From the NCBI RefSeq assembly GCF_900090225.1, contig NZ_FMHY01000002.1, forward strand, positions 1,488,001 through 1,552,000: DNA of 64,000 nucleotides, written 5' to 3'. The stretch is from Micromonospora eburnea (lineage in GTDB: Bacteria; Actinomycetota; Actinomycetes; Mycobacteriales; Micromonosporaceae). Position numbers and translations under genes: made by a program. Under the pieces are notes generated by a model. That model was not told the DNA's origin. It saw only the letters and a list, made by a program, of their open reading frames with translations, and ran no database searches. Positions 25,526 through 34,538 of the stretch are shown here, in pieces; within the stretch, counting starts at the first letter, position 1, and every line of letters starts with the position of its first letter.

Positions 25526-25745
25526 GACATCCCTCCCCGTGTCCGGACGCTCGCGCCGGCCTGCGGAGGCGTCCGTGGCGCGGTGTGCGGGCGGCTCGGG
25601 CGGACGAGCACCCAGCCTACAAAGTGGACGCGGGCGGACCGGACGTCGGGCGGTGCGGGAGGCCGTCGTGGGGACCATGGGCCGTCAGCGGTCGAGGCCC
25701 AGGTGCCCGGTACCGACGCCGGTTGCCGCAACCGCAACACCCGGG

Positions 25746-26552
25746 TCACGAGCGGTCCGGCTGGCAGGTCGGGCACCAGTAGGTGACCCGTTCGCCCAGT
25801 TCCTCCTTGCGGATGGCGGTGCCGCAGCGCCGGCAGGGCTGGGCTCGTCGGCCGTACACGTAGCTGGTCTGCCCCCGGTGCAGCGAGCCGGTGGTGCTCT
25901 GCGTCCAGCGTCCCCGGTTCGCGGCCAGCAGCCGCTGCGCCAGGGCGACCGTGCCGGCCAGGTCGGGCACCGCGCGGACGGGCGCCCACGGCGAGACGCC
26001 GCGCAGGAACAGCACCTCGCACTTGTAGAAGTTGCCCACCCCGGCCAGGTTGCGCTGGTCCAGCAGCGCCTCGCCGATGGTCTCGTCCGGGTGGGCGGCC
26101 AGCCGGCGGACCGCCTCGTCCGGGTCCCAGCCCGGGCCGAGCAGGTCCGGCCCGAGGTGGCCGACCAGCGCCTCCTCCTCGGCGGCCGGGATCAGGGCCA
26201 GCTCGTGCAGGTGGTAGCCGACCGCGACCGCGCCGGGCGAGCGGAGCACCACCCGGATCAGGTACGCCGGCCGGGCCGACCACCGTTCCCCCGGGGCGTA
26301 CGTCCGCCAGACGCCGTCCATCCGCAGGTGCGAGTGCAGGGTCCAGTCCCGCCGGCCGTCGGCGTGCCCGTCCGGGGCGGTGAGCCGGAGCAGCAGGTGC
26401 TTGCCCCGGCTGGCCGACTCCCGAACGGTCCAGCCGGTCAGGTCGGTCGCGGCGAGCTGCGGCACCCGGAATTCGGAACCGGTGAGCCGGGCACCGGCCA
26501 GCGCCCGCTGCAGGACGCGAGCGGTGTTCCAGACGGTGTCACCCTCGGGCAC
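25746..26552 (-). CDS. nei: Nei2/Fpg-type DNA glycosylase (endonuclease VIII-like)
   Basis: 268 residues of the Fpg/Nei family, bifunctional glycosylase/AP lyases that remove oxidised pyrimidines. The catalytic N-terminus MPEGDTVW (Pro2, Glu3) is intact if the initiator Met is removed. The helix-2-turn-helix DNA-binding motif is in LLDQRNLAGVGNFYKCEVLF. A C-terminal zinc finger has CRRCG and CPTC. GTG 26552 has GGGAGG eight nucleotides upstream. PEGDT is the Nei/Nei2 signature, against PELPEV of Fpg. The 220 bp between this gene's end and the lipoprotein start contain no gene. Confidence 0.93.
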   Translation of the reverse strand: MPEGDTVWNTARVLQRALAGARLTGSEFRVPQLAATDLTGWTVRESASRGKHLLLRLTAPDGHADGRRDWTLHSHLRMDGVWRTYAPGERWSARPAYLIRVVLRSPGAVAVGYHLHELALIPAAEEEALVGHLGPDLLGPGWDPDEAVRRLAAHPDETIGEALLDQRNLAGVGNFYKCEVLFLRGVSPWAPVRAVPDLAGTVALAQRLLAANRGRWTQSTTGSLHRGQTSYVYGRRAQPCRRCGTAIRKEELGERVTYWCPTCQPDRS

Positions 26553-26589
26553 CCGTCCATCCTCCCTCGCCTGGACCGGGCCGTACGGC

Positions 26590-27510
26590 TCAGCTCGCTG
26601 TCACCGTCACCACGTCCCCGGCGCGTACGCCGAGCAGGTCGACCGCCCGGCCGGTGTTCACCGCCAGCGCGACCAGGCCGGCGGAGTCCGCGTACACGAC
26701 CAGGTCGCCGGCCGGGGCGTCGCCGAAGGTGCGCCCGTGCACTGCACCGACTCCAGCGCCGACCTCGGGTCGGGCCGCGGCTCCGGTGGCGGCCTCGGGC
26801 CGCGGTGCGGTGCCGGAGTCGTCGAGCTGGGGCCGGGATGGCGGCACGCTGTCAGGCGCGCCGAGCTGGTCTCCTCGGTCGGCCGGCCCGGCCACCCGGA
26901 CCCGCGCGGGCAGCCCGTCGAGGAGGCCGGCGGGGGCGGCGAGCTGGACGTTGCCGAAGTGGTCGACGGTGAGCACCTCGGCGGCGAACCCGCCCGGCTC
27001 GGCGCGGACCACCGGCACGGGCAGCCGGACCAGCGCCGCCGGCTCCACCGCCGGGCCGGCCTCGGCGAGCGGCGCGCCGAGCGCCAGTCGGGCGGCGACC
27101 GGCGCGAACACGTCCCGACCGTGGAAGGTGCGGGAGACCGCCGGCGCCAGCCACGCCGGGTTGGTCAGCTCCACCGCTTCGGTGATTCCGCCCAGGGACT
27201 CGGCGGCGTCCAGCAGCAGCCCGTTGTCCGGCCCGACGAGCAACCCGCCGGGGGTGGCCAGGCCGATCCCCCGTCGGGCGGTGCCGACACCCGGATCGAC
27301 GACCGCGACGTGCACCCCCACCGGCAGGTACGGCACGGTCTGCGCGAGCACCGCCGCGCCCCGGCGGACGTCCGCCGGCGGGATCAGGTGGGTCACGTCG
27401 ATCACCCGGGCGGTCGGGGCGAGCCGGGCGAGGACGCCGTGACAGGCCGCCACGAACCCGTCCGCGAGGCCGTAGTCGGTGGTCAACGAGATCCAGGCGG
27501 TCCGGGCCAT
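26590..27510 (-). CDS. S-adenosylmethionine hydrolase (DUF62/SAM hydroxide adenosyltransferase)
   Basis: 306 residues of the fluorinase/chlorinase superfamily branch that hydrolyses SAM to adenosine and methionine. N-terminal ISLTTDYGLADGFVAACHGV has the active-site Asp. IDVTHLIPPADVRRGAAVL, VAVVDPGVGT, LVGPDNGLL and VLTVDHFGN follow. The C-terminal barrel is interrupted by a ~50-residue Pro/Gly/Ala-rich insertion (residues ~210-262) without counterpart in the family. A TAGCCT -10 element (27522-27517 on the minus strand) lies six nucleotides before ATG 27510, so the mRNA is probably leaderless. True halogenase function is unlikely without the fluorinase-specific loop. Confidence 0.88.
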   Translation of the reverse strand: MARTAWISLTTDYGLADGFVAACHGVLARLAPTARVIDVTHLIPPADVRRGAAVLAQTVPYLPVGVHVAVVDPGVGTARRGIGLATPGGLLVGPDNGLLLDAAESLGGITEAVELTNPAWLAPAVSRTFHGRDVFAPVAARLALGAPLAEAGPAVEPAALVRLPVPVVRAEPGGFAAEVLTVDHFGNVQLAAPAGLLDGLPARVRVAGPADRGDQLGAPDSVPPSRPQLDDSGTAPRPEAATGAAARPEVGAGVGAVHGRTFGDAPAGDLVVYADSAGLVALAVNTGRAVDLLGVRAGDVVTVTAS

Positions 27511-27575
27511 GCGGGAAGGCTATCTGGCGGGCCGGTGGCAGCAGGACGGCTGGTCGGCAGGGCGTCCCCACCGGG

Positions 27576-27595
27576 TGAAATGTGACAATCTTTCA
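27576..27595 (+). promoter_or_regulatory. TGAAA-N10-TTTCA dyad in the leader of the TIGR03118 gene
   Basis: A small AT-rich inverted repeat is the only non-GC-rich feature in the 271-bp gap 27511-27781, about 190 nt before ATG 27782. It may mark the promoter of that gene; the remaining gap shows no gene. Confidence 0.3.
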
Positions 27596-27781
27596 TCAAG
27601 TCGGCGTCGAGCCCCGGATTGCCGTGGAAGGGTCGCTATGGGCGACCCGGCCGAATCGGAACGGCCGCGGGCTCCAGGAACTCCCACGCACCGAGCCGCC
27701 GGCGCCCACGCCTGCCCCCGCGACGGTCACCCGACCCGTCTCGCGGACGCGGGTCCCTGTCAGTCGATCGAGAGGAGCAGC

Positions 27782-28879
27782 ATGGCGACGAAGATGGCCC
27801 GGCTGGTGACCATCGGAGCGGTGGCCGCGGCCACCGCCGTCGGTAGTCCGGCGTGGGCCCACGACGGCGGTCACGAGCGGCACCGGACGCCACGCTTCGA
27901 CGTGATCAACCAGGTCTCCGACCAGGCGCTGAAGCAGGATTCCCGAAGACCGGCGCTCGTGGATCCGAACGCGGTCAACACCTGGGGCCTCGCCCTGGGG
28001 CCGGACACGCCGTTGTGGGTGGCCAACAACGGCACCGACACGGCCACCGTCTACAGCGGCGGGGTGGACGGCGAGCGCGTCGACAAGGTCAACATCACGG
28101 TCAGTGTGCCCGGCGGGCCGACCGGCGCGGTGTTCAACGACACGGCGGGCTTCGCGGTCCCGGACGCGGGTGGCGGTGCGCCGGCCAGATTCATCTTCGT
28201 CACCGAGAGCGGCGACGTGATCGCGTGGAACCAGAACGCCGGTGCCAATGGAGTCGCCGTCGCCCACGGTGCGGAGGGCGCGGTCTACAAGGGAGCGGCC
28301 CTGCTGCGTACGCGCTCCGGCAACTTCCTCCTCGCCGCCGACTTCCACAACGCGCGGATCGACGTGTTCGACGAGGACTTCGACAAGGTCGACCTTTCGG
28401 ACCGCAGCTTCCAGGACCGGGATCTGCCGGAGGGCTTCGCGCCGTTCAACGTGTTCGCGGTCGGCGAGCAGGTCTACGTCAGCTACGCGAAGCAGGACGC
28501 GGCGGCCCACGACGACGTGCCCGGCGTGGGTCTCGGCTTCGTGGACCTCTTCAGCGACTTCGGCCGGCAGGTGTGCCGGGTCGCCAGCAGGGGGACGCTC
28601 AACGCGCCGTGGGGCATGGCCATCGCGCCGAAGAGTTTCGGCAGGTTCGCCGGTGACCTGCTGGTGGGCAACTTCGGCGACGGCAAGATCAACGTGTTCG
28701 ACGGGGACGAGTTCCAGGGCCTGCTGCGGGACGACGACGGCGACGTCATCACGATCGACGGCCTGTGGGCGCTGCTGCCGGGGACCGAGCGGACCGGCGG
28801 CGAGGGCACGCTCTGGTTCAGCTCCGGGCCGAACGACGAGCAGCACGGCCTGGTGGGCCAGTTGATCCGGGCGAACTGA
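27782..28879 (+). CDS. TIGR03118 family secreted protein
   Basis: 365 residues. A Sec signal peptide (MARLVTIGAVAAATAVG ... AWA) precedes a His-rich mature start. The body shows TIGR03118 blocks: VDPNAVNTWGLALGPDTPLW, VANNGTDTATVYSG, PTGAVFNDT, FIFVTESGDVIAWN, GNFLLAADFHNARIDVFDE, and the final LWFSSGPNDEQHGLVGQ. It looks like a beta-propeller exported to the wall or outside. The family is described only as a conserved domain; no reaction is assigned. ATG 27782 follows AGAGGAG. It is isolated: divergent from the SAM hydrolase and ended by a strong hairpin. Confidence 0.85.
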   Translation: MATKMARLVTIGAVAAATAVGSPAWAHDGGHERHRTPRFDVINQVSDQALKQDSRRPALVDPNAVNTWGLALGPDTPLWVANNGTDTATVYSGGVDGERVDKVNITVSVPGGPTGAVFNDTAGFAVPDAGGGAPARFIFVTESGDVIAWNQNAGANGVAVAHGAEGAVYKGAALLRTRSGNFLLAADFHNARIDVFDEDFDKVDLSDRSFQDRDLPEGFAPFNVFAVGEQVYVSYAKQDAAAHDDVPGVGLGFVDLFSDFGRQVCRVASRGTLNAPWGMAIAPKSFGRFAGDLLVGNFGDGKINVFDGDEFQGLLRDDDGDVITIDGLWALLPGTERTGGEGTLWFSSGPNDEQHGLVGQLIRAN

Positions 28880-28895
28880 CGGCTGGTTGCCGCCT

Positions 28896-28929
28896 GCCGC
28901 GCCTCCGGGGGCCACCCCGGGGGCGCGGC
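28896..28929. terminator. hairpin terminator with T-rich tail
   Basis: GCCGCGCC pairs with GGCGCGGC, then after a T.G wobble CCGGGG pairs with CCCCGG around a 4-nt loop. It is followed by GTCGTTTCTG. It lies between the TIGR03118 stop (28879) and the convergent GNAT stop (28959). Confidence 0.75.
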
Positions 28930-28958
28930 GTCGTTTCTGTCGCGAGCCCCCGGACCGG

Positions 28959-29465
28959 TTACCGCGGTCGCGGCATCGGCTCCAACCGGCGTTCCAGCCG
29001 CAGCTCGTCGTGCAGCGGGATGTCGTCCTCGCCGACGTACGGGATGGTCGGCTTCAGCCGTCGGGCCCGGTCGACCGCGCCCACGTCGACCGCCACGATT
29101 CGCAGCCCCCGGCGCTGATAGAAGCGCAGCGCCGAGAGGTTGTCGTTGGTGGTGACCAGCCAGAGCCGGTCCACCTCGGCGGCCCGCGCGACCGCCTCCG
29201 CGGCGACGAGCAGGGCGCTGCCGGCGCCGAGTTCCGGGCTGCTCGCGGCGAGGCTGACCACCTCCAGCCCGTCGGCGGCGAGCCGGTACACCAGCGCCCC
29301 CGCGAACTCGCCCGCGCCGTCCACCGCCACCAGCGTCGGCAGCTCCCGCAGGTCGTAGCGGGTGTCGTGGACCACCACGTACGGGCCGCCCCACGCGCGG
29401 TGGTGCAGGACCGCCACGTCGGCCTCGTCGCGCGGTTCCGCAGGTCGTACCTGGATCGGGGCCAC
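28959..29465 (-). CDS. GNAT family N-acetyltransferase
   Basis: 168 residues: IQVRPAEPRDEADVAVLHHR, TLVAVDGAGEFAGALVYRL, VVSLAASSPELGAGSALL (acetyl-CoA loop, a variant of the Q/R-x-x-G-x-G/A signature), and NDNLSALRFYQRRGLRIVAV (C-terminal GNAT strand). GTG 29465 is preferred over longer upstream starts because GGGAGG precedes it and homology starts there. The ending PTIPYVGEDDIPLHDELRLE is typical of a GNAT subgroup. Substrate unknown. Its upstream 208-bp gap to the Lhr gene holds only a pentamer repeat. Confidence 0.88.
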   Translation of the reverse strand: MAPIQVRPAEPRDEADVAVLHHRAWGGPYVVVHDTRYDLRELPTLVAVDGAGEFAGALVYRLAADGLEVVSLAASSPELGAGSALLVAAEAVARAAEVDRLWLVTTNDNLSALRFYQRRGLRIVAVDVGAVDRARRLKPTIPYVGEDDIPLHDELRLERRLEPMPRPR

Positions 29466-29636
29466 CCGGCCGCCTCCCTCGTCGTCCGCCGGCCACACCC
29501 TATCGCCCACGAACCGCCTCCCCGGGCACCTCGCGCCCGCCGCGACGACGGCGGTTCGCAAGATTGCGCTCGATCGGGGAAGTAGTGGTCTCGTCCACCT
29601 TCCGACACCACTCGTTCCTGAATGGAGCACGATCTT

Positions 29637-29665
29637 GACGGGACGGGACGGGACGGGACGGGACG
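29637..29665. repeat. (GACGG)5 microsatellite
   Basis: Five perfect GACGG units plus a partial sixth lie in the gap just 3' of the minus-strand Lhr gene. A pentamer array is unusual in this otherwise non-repetitive window and is likely length-variable between strains. Confidence 0.85.
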
Positions 29666-29673
29666 TGGCGGGG

Positions 29674-32600
29674 TCAGCCGCGTAGGCGCAGGCCGCGCGG
29701 GGTGGCCCGGAAGCCGGCGGCGGTCAGGGCGTCGCGCAGCGGGGAGGAGTGCACCGCCTCACCGTCGGCGCGCTCCACCGAGACCGCGCCGAGGGCGCCG
29801 GAGTGCACCGCGTCCGCGAGCGCCTTGCCGGCCCCGGCGAGCGCGTCGGCGTCGTCGGTGAACGACAGCAGGGTCCGTCCGCCCCGTTCCACGTAAAGCA
29901 CCAGGTCGCCGCCGACCAGCACGATCAGCGCGCCGGCCCTGCGTCCGGCCCGGTGCCCGGTGGCCGGGGCCCCGCCGTCACCCGAGTCGACGACCCGCTC
30001 CGGCCACGGCAGCGCCGCGCCGTACGGGTTGGCCGGGTCGGTGGCGGCGAGCACCACGGCCGGCCCGCCCGGGCCACGGGCGTCGTCGGCCAGGGCGCGG
30101 ATCCGGTCCACCGCCCCGGGCACCGCGAACTGGGCCGCGCCGAGCCCTTCGACGAAGTAGCCCCGGCGGGCCGCCCCGCGCTCCTCCAGCGCGGACAGCA
30201 CCGGGTAGACCGCGGCGAAGCCACCGGTGACCTGCTCGGCCAGGACCGCGCCCCGGGTGACCACGCCGTGCCGTTCGAGCAGCAGGTCGGCGAGGGCGGC
30301 GGCCCGGCGGGTCGGGTCGAGGTCGCGTTCGGGCAGCCGGGACCAGCGCCCGGCCACGGTGGGTGGGCCACCCCGGCTGGGCAGCGCCACCCGGCCCGGG
30401 CGGCGGTAGCGGGTGCGCGGCGCGGACGGCCGGGACCGGTGCGCCCCGCCCCCGCCGAGCACCGCCCGCAGCGGGGCGAGCGTGTCGTTGGTGAGGTGCC
30501 CGGCCCAGACCAGGTCCCAGATCACGACCGCGAGCGCGGCGTCGTCGGTCGAGCCGACCCGATCGGAGAGCTGGCGGAAGAAGAGCGCCTGCCCGTCGCC
30601 GAGCGCGTCCAGCACGGCCTCGTGCAGCGGGGTCAGCGCTAGCGCCTCGCCCGGCGGCGGGAGCAGCAGCGGCGCGACGTCGGCGTACGCCAGGGTGATC
30701 CAGCCGTCGCCGCCGGAGATGGCCCCGGACCCGGCCCAGACCACCTCGCCGCTGGCGCACAGCTCGTCGAGCTGGGCGGGGGAGTAGTCGGCCACCCGGG
30801 CGGGCAGCACCAGCCGTTCCAGCGCGGACGCCGGCACCGCCGCGCCCTGCAACTGCTCGACGGTGGCGGCGACCGCCTCCACGCCCCGGGCCGGCGAGCC
30901 GACCTGCTGCCACCGGGGCAGGAACGCGGCGAGTGCCCGCGGCGGCACCGGCTCGATCTCGCGGCGCAGCGCGGCGAGGGAACGGCGGCGCAGCAGCCGC
31001 AGCACCTCGGCGTCGCACCACTGGGTGCCGACGCTGTCCGGGGCGAACTCGCCGGAGACCACCCGCCCGGTGGCGGCGAGCCGGCGCAGCGCCTGCTCGA
31101 CCACGAACACCCCGAGCCCGAACCGGGCGGCGCAGGTGGCCGCCGCGAACGGGCCGTGGGTGCGCGCGTACCGGGCGACCAGGTCGCCGAGCGGATCGCC
31201 CACCGGCGCCAGGTACGCCTCGGCCACCCCGACCGGCAGCGCCACGCCGAGCGCGTCGCGCAGCCGGGCCGCGTCCTCCACGCCCACCCAGCGGTCCTCG
31301 CCGGCGATCCGGACCCGCAGCACCCGGCGGGCCGCCGCCAGCTCGGCCAGCCACCCGGCCGGTACGCCCCGGTCGGCCAGCTCGGCGTCGCTCAGGTCGC
31401 CGACGACGCGGAGCAGCTCGACCACGTCCTCGGCGTCGCGGGGGCGGCGCTGCTCGGTGCGCCAGCGCAGTTGCCGTTCGGTCTCGGCGAGCACCGCCGG
31501 GTCGAGCAGTTCCCGCAGGTCGACGCGGCCGAGCAGCTCGCCGAGCAGCCCGGAGTCGAGGGCGAGCGCGGCGGCCCGGCGTTCGGCCAGCGGCGCGTCG
31601 CCCTCGTAGAGGAACGCGCCGACGTAACCGAACAGCAGCGAGCGGGCGAACGGGGACGGGCGCTCGGACTCCACCTCGACGAGACGGATCTTGCGGGCGG
31701 CCAGGTCGCGCATCAGCTCGGCCAGCGCCGGCTGGTCGAAGACGTCCTGAAGGCACTCCCGGGCCGCCTCCAGGGTGACCGGGAAGTCGGCGTACTCCCG
31801 GGCGACGTCGAGGAGCTGGGCGGCCCGCTGCCGCTGCTGCCAGAGCGGCTGCCGGCGACGCGGGTCGCGGCGGGGCAGCAGCAGCGACCGGGCCGCGCAC
31901 TCCCGGAACCGGGACGCGAAGAGCGCCGAGGTGCCGACGGACTCCTCGACGAGCTGGGCGATCTCGTCGGGCTCGAAGATCACCACATCGGCGCCGGGCG
32001 GGGAGTCGGCGGTGTCCGGCAGCCGTACCACGATGCCGTCGTCGGCGGGCAGCACCTGGGCGTCCACCCCGTAGCGCTCGGCGAGGCGGCGGCCGATGGC
32101 CAGCGCCCACGGGCCGTTGACCCGGGCGCCGAGCACCGAGTGCACGGCGAGCCGCCAGTCGCCCAGCTCGTCGCGGAACCGTTCGACCACCACCGTCCGG
32201 TCGTCGGGCAGGGCGCGGGTGGCCTCCCGCTGCTCCCGCAGGTAGGCCATCAGGTTGCCGGCGGCCCAGTCGTCCAGCCCGCCGGCCCGCAGCGCGGCGA
32301 CGGCGTCGGAGTCGCCGGACCGCAGCAGCGCCCTGAGCCGGGCGCCGATGGCCCGGCCCAACTCGACCGGGCGGCCGGGCTGGTCGCCCTTCCAGAACGG
32401 CATCCGGGCGGCCTGCCCCGGGGCGGGGGAGACCAGCACCCGGTCGGGGGTGATCTCCTCGATCCGCCAGGACGACGAGCCGAGCAGGAAGACGTCGCCG
32501 ACCCGGGACTCGTAGACCATCTCCTCGTCCAGCTCGCCCACCCGGGCGGCGCGCTCCGCGCCGGCCAGGAAGACGCCGAACAGCCCCCGGTCGGGGATGG

Positions 32601-34368
32601 TGCCGCCGCTGGTCACCGCGAGCCGCTGCGCGCCGGGCCGGCCGGTGAGCAGGTCGGTGGCCCGGTCCCAGACCAGCCGGGGCCGCAGCTCGGCGAAGGC
32701 GGTCGACGGGTAGCGCCCGGAGAGCATGTCGAGCACCGCGTGCAGGGCCGAGTCGGGCAGCTCGGCGAAGGGCGCCGCCCGGCGGACCAGCACGGCCAGG
32801 TCGCCGAGCCGCCACGGCTCCAGGGCCACCATCGCCACGATCTGCTGGGCCAGCACGTCGAGTGGGTTGCGCGGGTAGCGCAGCTCCTCGATCGCGCCCT
32901 GCGCCATCCGCTCGGCGACCACCGTGCAGGAGAGCAGGTCGCCGCGGTGCTTGGGGAAGACCACGCCCCGGGACACCGCGCCCACCTGGTGCCCGGCCCG
33001 GCCGACGCGTTGCAGCCCGGCGGCGACGCTCGGCGGGGCCTCGATCTGCACCACCAGGTCGACGGCGCCCATGTCGATGCCCAGCTCCAGGCTGGAGGTG
33101 GCGACCACGGCCGGGAGCTGTCCGGCCTTCAGCGCCTCCTCGATGTGCTTGCGCTCCTCCCGGGAGACGCTGCCGTGGTGGGCGCGGGCGATCACCGGCG
33201 CCGCGCCGACCGCAGCCCCGGACTGCGCCATCACCTCGGCCGGCTGCCGGGGGGCCCGCGGCGAGCCCGCCGGGCCACTCCACGCGCCGGCTCCGCGCCC
33301 GGGCCCGCCGTCGGCGGCCGCCGGGACGTCGTCCCGCCCAGGCGGATCGGATACGCCCACCGGCCCGCCGCCCGGCGCCACGCGACCGCCGCCCGGGGTG
33401 CCCGCCGACTCCAGTTCCTCGGCGGCCAGCTCGTTGAGGCGCGCGCAGAGCCGCTCGGCGCTGCGCCGGGAGTTGGTGAAGACGATGGTCGACCGGTGTG
33501 ACCGGATCAGCGCGAAGACGCGTTCCTCGACGGCCGGCCAGATCGACGCCCGGCGCGGGCCGGGGCCGCCGAGATCGTCCTCCGGCGGCTCCTGCTCGTC
33601 GAGGCGGGTCATGTCCTCCACCGGCACCTGGACGCTGATCTCGATGGTCTTGCCGCTGGCCGGCTGCACCACGTCGACCGGGTGGGCGCCGCCGAGGAAC
33701 CGGGCGCAGCCGTCGACGGGGCGTACGGTGGCGGACAGGCCGATCCGCTGGGCGGGCGCCTCCAGCAGCGCGTCGAGGCGCTCCAGGGAGAGCGCCAGGT
33801 GGGCCCCGCGCTTGGTGCCGGCGACGGCGTGCACCTCGTCGACGATGACCGTCCGTACGCCGCGCAGCGAGTCCCGGGCGGCGGAGGTGAGCAGCAGGAA
33901 CAGCGACTCCGGCGTGGTGATGAGGATGTCCGGCGGGGTGCGCGCGAACGCCCGTCGCTCGTCGGCCGGCGTGTCGCCGGTGCGCATGCCGACGGTGATC
34001 TCCGGCGGGGCGAGCCCGAGCCGGGTGGCCGCCTGCCGGATGCCGGCGAGCGGGGCGCGCAGGTTGCGCTCCACGTCGACGGCGAGGGCCTTGAGCGGGC
34101 TGACGTAGAGCACCCGGCAGCGCTGCCGTGCCTCGGCCGGCGGGGGCGCCTTGGCCAGCTGGTCCAGCGACCAGAGGAACGCGGCCAGCGTCTTGCCGGA
34201 GCCGGTCGGGGCGACGACCAGGGCGTTGCGCCCGGCGGCGACCGACCGCCACGCGCCGGCCTGGGCGGCGGTGGGCGCCGCGAAGGCGGCGGTGAACCAC
34301 TCCCGGGTCGCCGGGCCGAACTCCGCCAACGCGTTCCCGCCGGTCACCTCGTCCGCCACGCCGTCCAT
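29674..34368 (-). CDS. lhr: Lhr-type superfamily 2 DNA helicase
   Basis: 1564 residues, matching the large actinobacterial Lhr (about 1500). It is a 3'-5' ssDNA translocase/helicase induced by DNA damage in mycobacteria. Visible motifs are I (VVAPTGSGKTLAAF), Ia (YVSPLKALAVD), Ib (ILITTPESLFLLL), II (VIVDEVHA), III (GLSATVRP), IV (IVFTNSRRSAERL), V (VVATSSLELGIDMGAVDLVV) and VI (QRVGRAGHQ). These are followed by the Lhr winged helix and a long C-terminal domain. A ~65-residue Gly/Pro-rich insertion (residues ~325-390) splits domain 2 between motif IV and ARAHHGSVSREER. ATG 34368 has GAGG upstream. Confidence 0.95.
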   Translation of the reverse strand: MDGVADEVTGGNALAEFGPATREWFTAAFAAPTAAQAGAWRSVAAGRNALVVAPTGSGKTLAAFLWSLDQLAKAPPPAEARQRCRVLYVSPLKALAVDVERNLRAPLAGIRQAATRLGLAPPEITVGMRTGDTPADERRAFARTPPDILITTPESLFLLLTSAARDSLRGVRTVIVDEVHAVAGTKRGAHLALSLERLDALLEAPAQRIGLSATVRPVDGCARFLGGAHPVDVVQPASGKTIEISVQVPVEDMTRLDEQEPPEDDLGGPGPRRASIWPAVEERVFALIRSHRSTIVFTNSRRSAERLCARLNELAAEELESAGTPGGGRVAPGGGPVGVSDPPGRDDVPAAADGGPGRGAGAWSGPAGSPRAPRQPAEVMAQSGAAVGAAPVIARAHHGSVSREERKHIEEALKAGQLPAVVATSSLELGIDMGAVDLVVQIEAPPSVAAGLQRVGRAGHQVGAVSRGVVFPKHRGDLLSCTVVAERMAQGAIEELRYPRNPLDVLAQQIVAMVALEPWRLGDLAVLVRRAAPFAELPDSALHAVLDMLSGRYPSTAFAELRPRLVWDRATDLLTGRPGAQRLAVTSGGTIPDRGLFGVFLAGAERAARVGELDEEMVYESRVGDVFLLGSSSWRIEEITPDRVLVSPAPGQAARMPFWKGDQPGRPVELGRAIGARLRALLRSGDSDAVAALRAGGLDDWAAGNLMAYLREQREATRALPDDRTVVVERFRDELGDWRLAVHSVLGARVNGPWALAIGRRLAERYGVDAQVLPADDGIVVRLPDTADSPPGADVVIFEPDEIAQLVEESVGTSALFASRFRECAARSLLLPRRDPRRRQPLWQQRQRAAQLLDVAREYADFPVTLEAARECLQDVFDQPALAELMRDLAARKIRLVEVESERPSPFARSLLFGYVGAFLYEGDAPLAERRAAALALDSGLLGELLGRVDLRELLDPAVLAETERQLRWRTEQRRPRDAEDVVELLRVVGDLSDAELADRGVPAGWLAELAAARRVLRVRIAGEDRWVGVEDAARLRDALGVALPVGVAEAYLAPVGDPLGDLVARYARTHGPFAAATCAARFGLGVFVVEQALRRLAATGRVVSGEFAPDSVGTQWCDAEVLRLLRRRSLAALRREIEPVPPRALAAFLPRWQQVGSPARGVEAVAATVEQLQGAAVPASALERLVLPARVADYSPAQLDELCASGEVVWAGSGAISGGDGWITLAYADVAPLLLPPPGEALALTPLHEAVLDALGDGQALFFRQLSDRVGSTDDAALAVVIWDLVWAGHLTNDTLAPLRAVLGGGGAHRSRPSAPRTRYRRPGRVALPSRGGPPTVAGRWSRLPERDLDPTRRAAALADLLLERHGVVTRGAVLAEQVTGGFAAVYPVLSALEERGAARRGYFVEGLGAAQFAVPGAVDRIRALADDARGPGGPAVVLAATDPANPYGAALPWPERVVDSGDGGAPATGHRAGRRAGALIVLVGGDLVLYVERGGRTLLSFTDDADALAGAGKALADAVHSGALGAVSVERADGEAVHSSPLRDALTAAGFRATPRGLRLRG

Positions 34369-34450
34369 CCTGCCTCGGCGATGTGACATTCGGCCCGTGC
34401 CGGACGCTGTTCTGTCCGGGTAGGGCGGCTTGCGTCATGGATGAGGCGTT

Positions 34451-34501
34451 GCAGCTATTAAGTCTTACTTAACTGCTTGCTTGTGCCGCACAACATAAAG
34501 T
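34451..34501. promoter_or_regulatory. AT-rich promoter/operator region with TTAAGT-CTT-ACTTAA dyad
   Basis: A perfect dyad TTAAGT-CTT-ACTTAA (34458-34472) is flanked by GCAG and CTGC. An AT-rich stretch containing CATAAAGTAAC follows. It is the most AT-rich segment nearby and lies between divergent lhr and the hypothetical gene at 34539. It is probably an operator-bearing promoter; the regulator is unknown. Confidence 0.5.
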
Positions 34502-34538
34502 AACTTCACTCGCAACGCAGCGTGGGTGGAGGGCGTGG

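Noticed and set aside
23516-25786. Long plus-strand open frame opposite the oxidase-like, OmpA and lipoprotein genes
   Set aside because: Antisense shadow; low-complexity translation and no domain, while the minus strand has a signal peptide, lipobox and OmpA domain.
26590-27510. SAM hydrolase considered as fluorinase/chlorinase
   Set aside because: The fold family is shared, but the halogenase-specific loop is not recognisable and the sequence matches the widespread hydrolase group.
29637-29665. Tandem repeat considered as a CRISPR array
   Set aside because: Five-base units without spacers; a microsatellite.
29978-34438. 1486-codon minus-strand open frame overlapping Lhr
   Set aside because: A different frame of the same strand with Arg/Pro/Gly-rich composition; all helicase motifs lie in the other frame.
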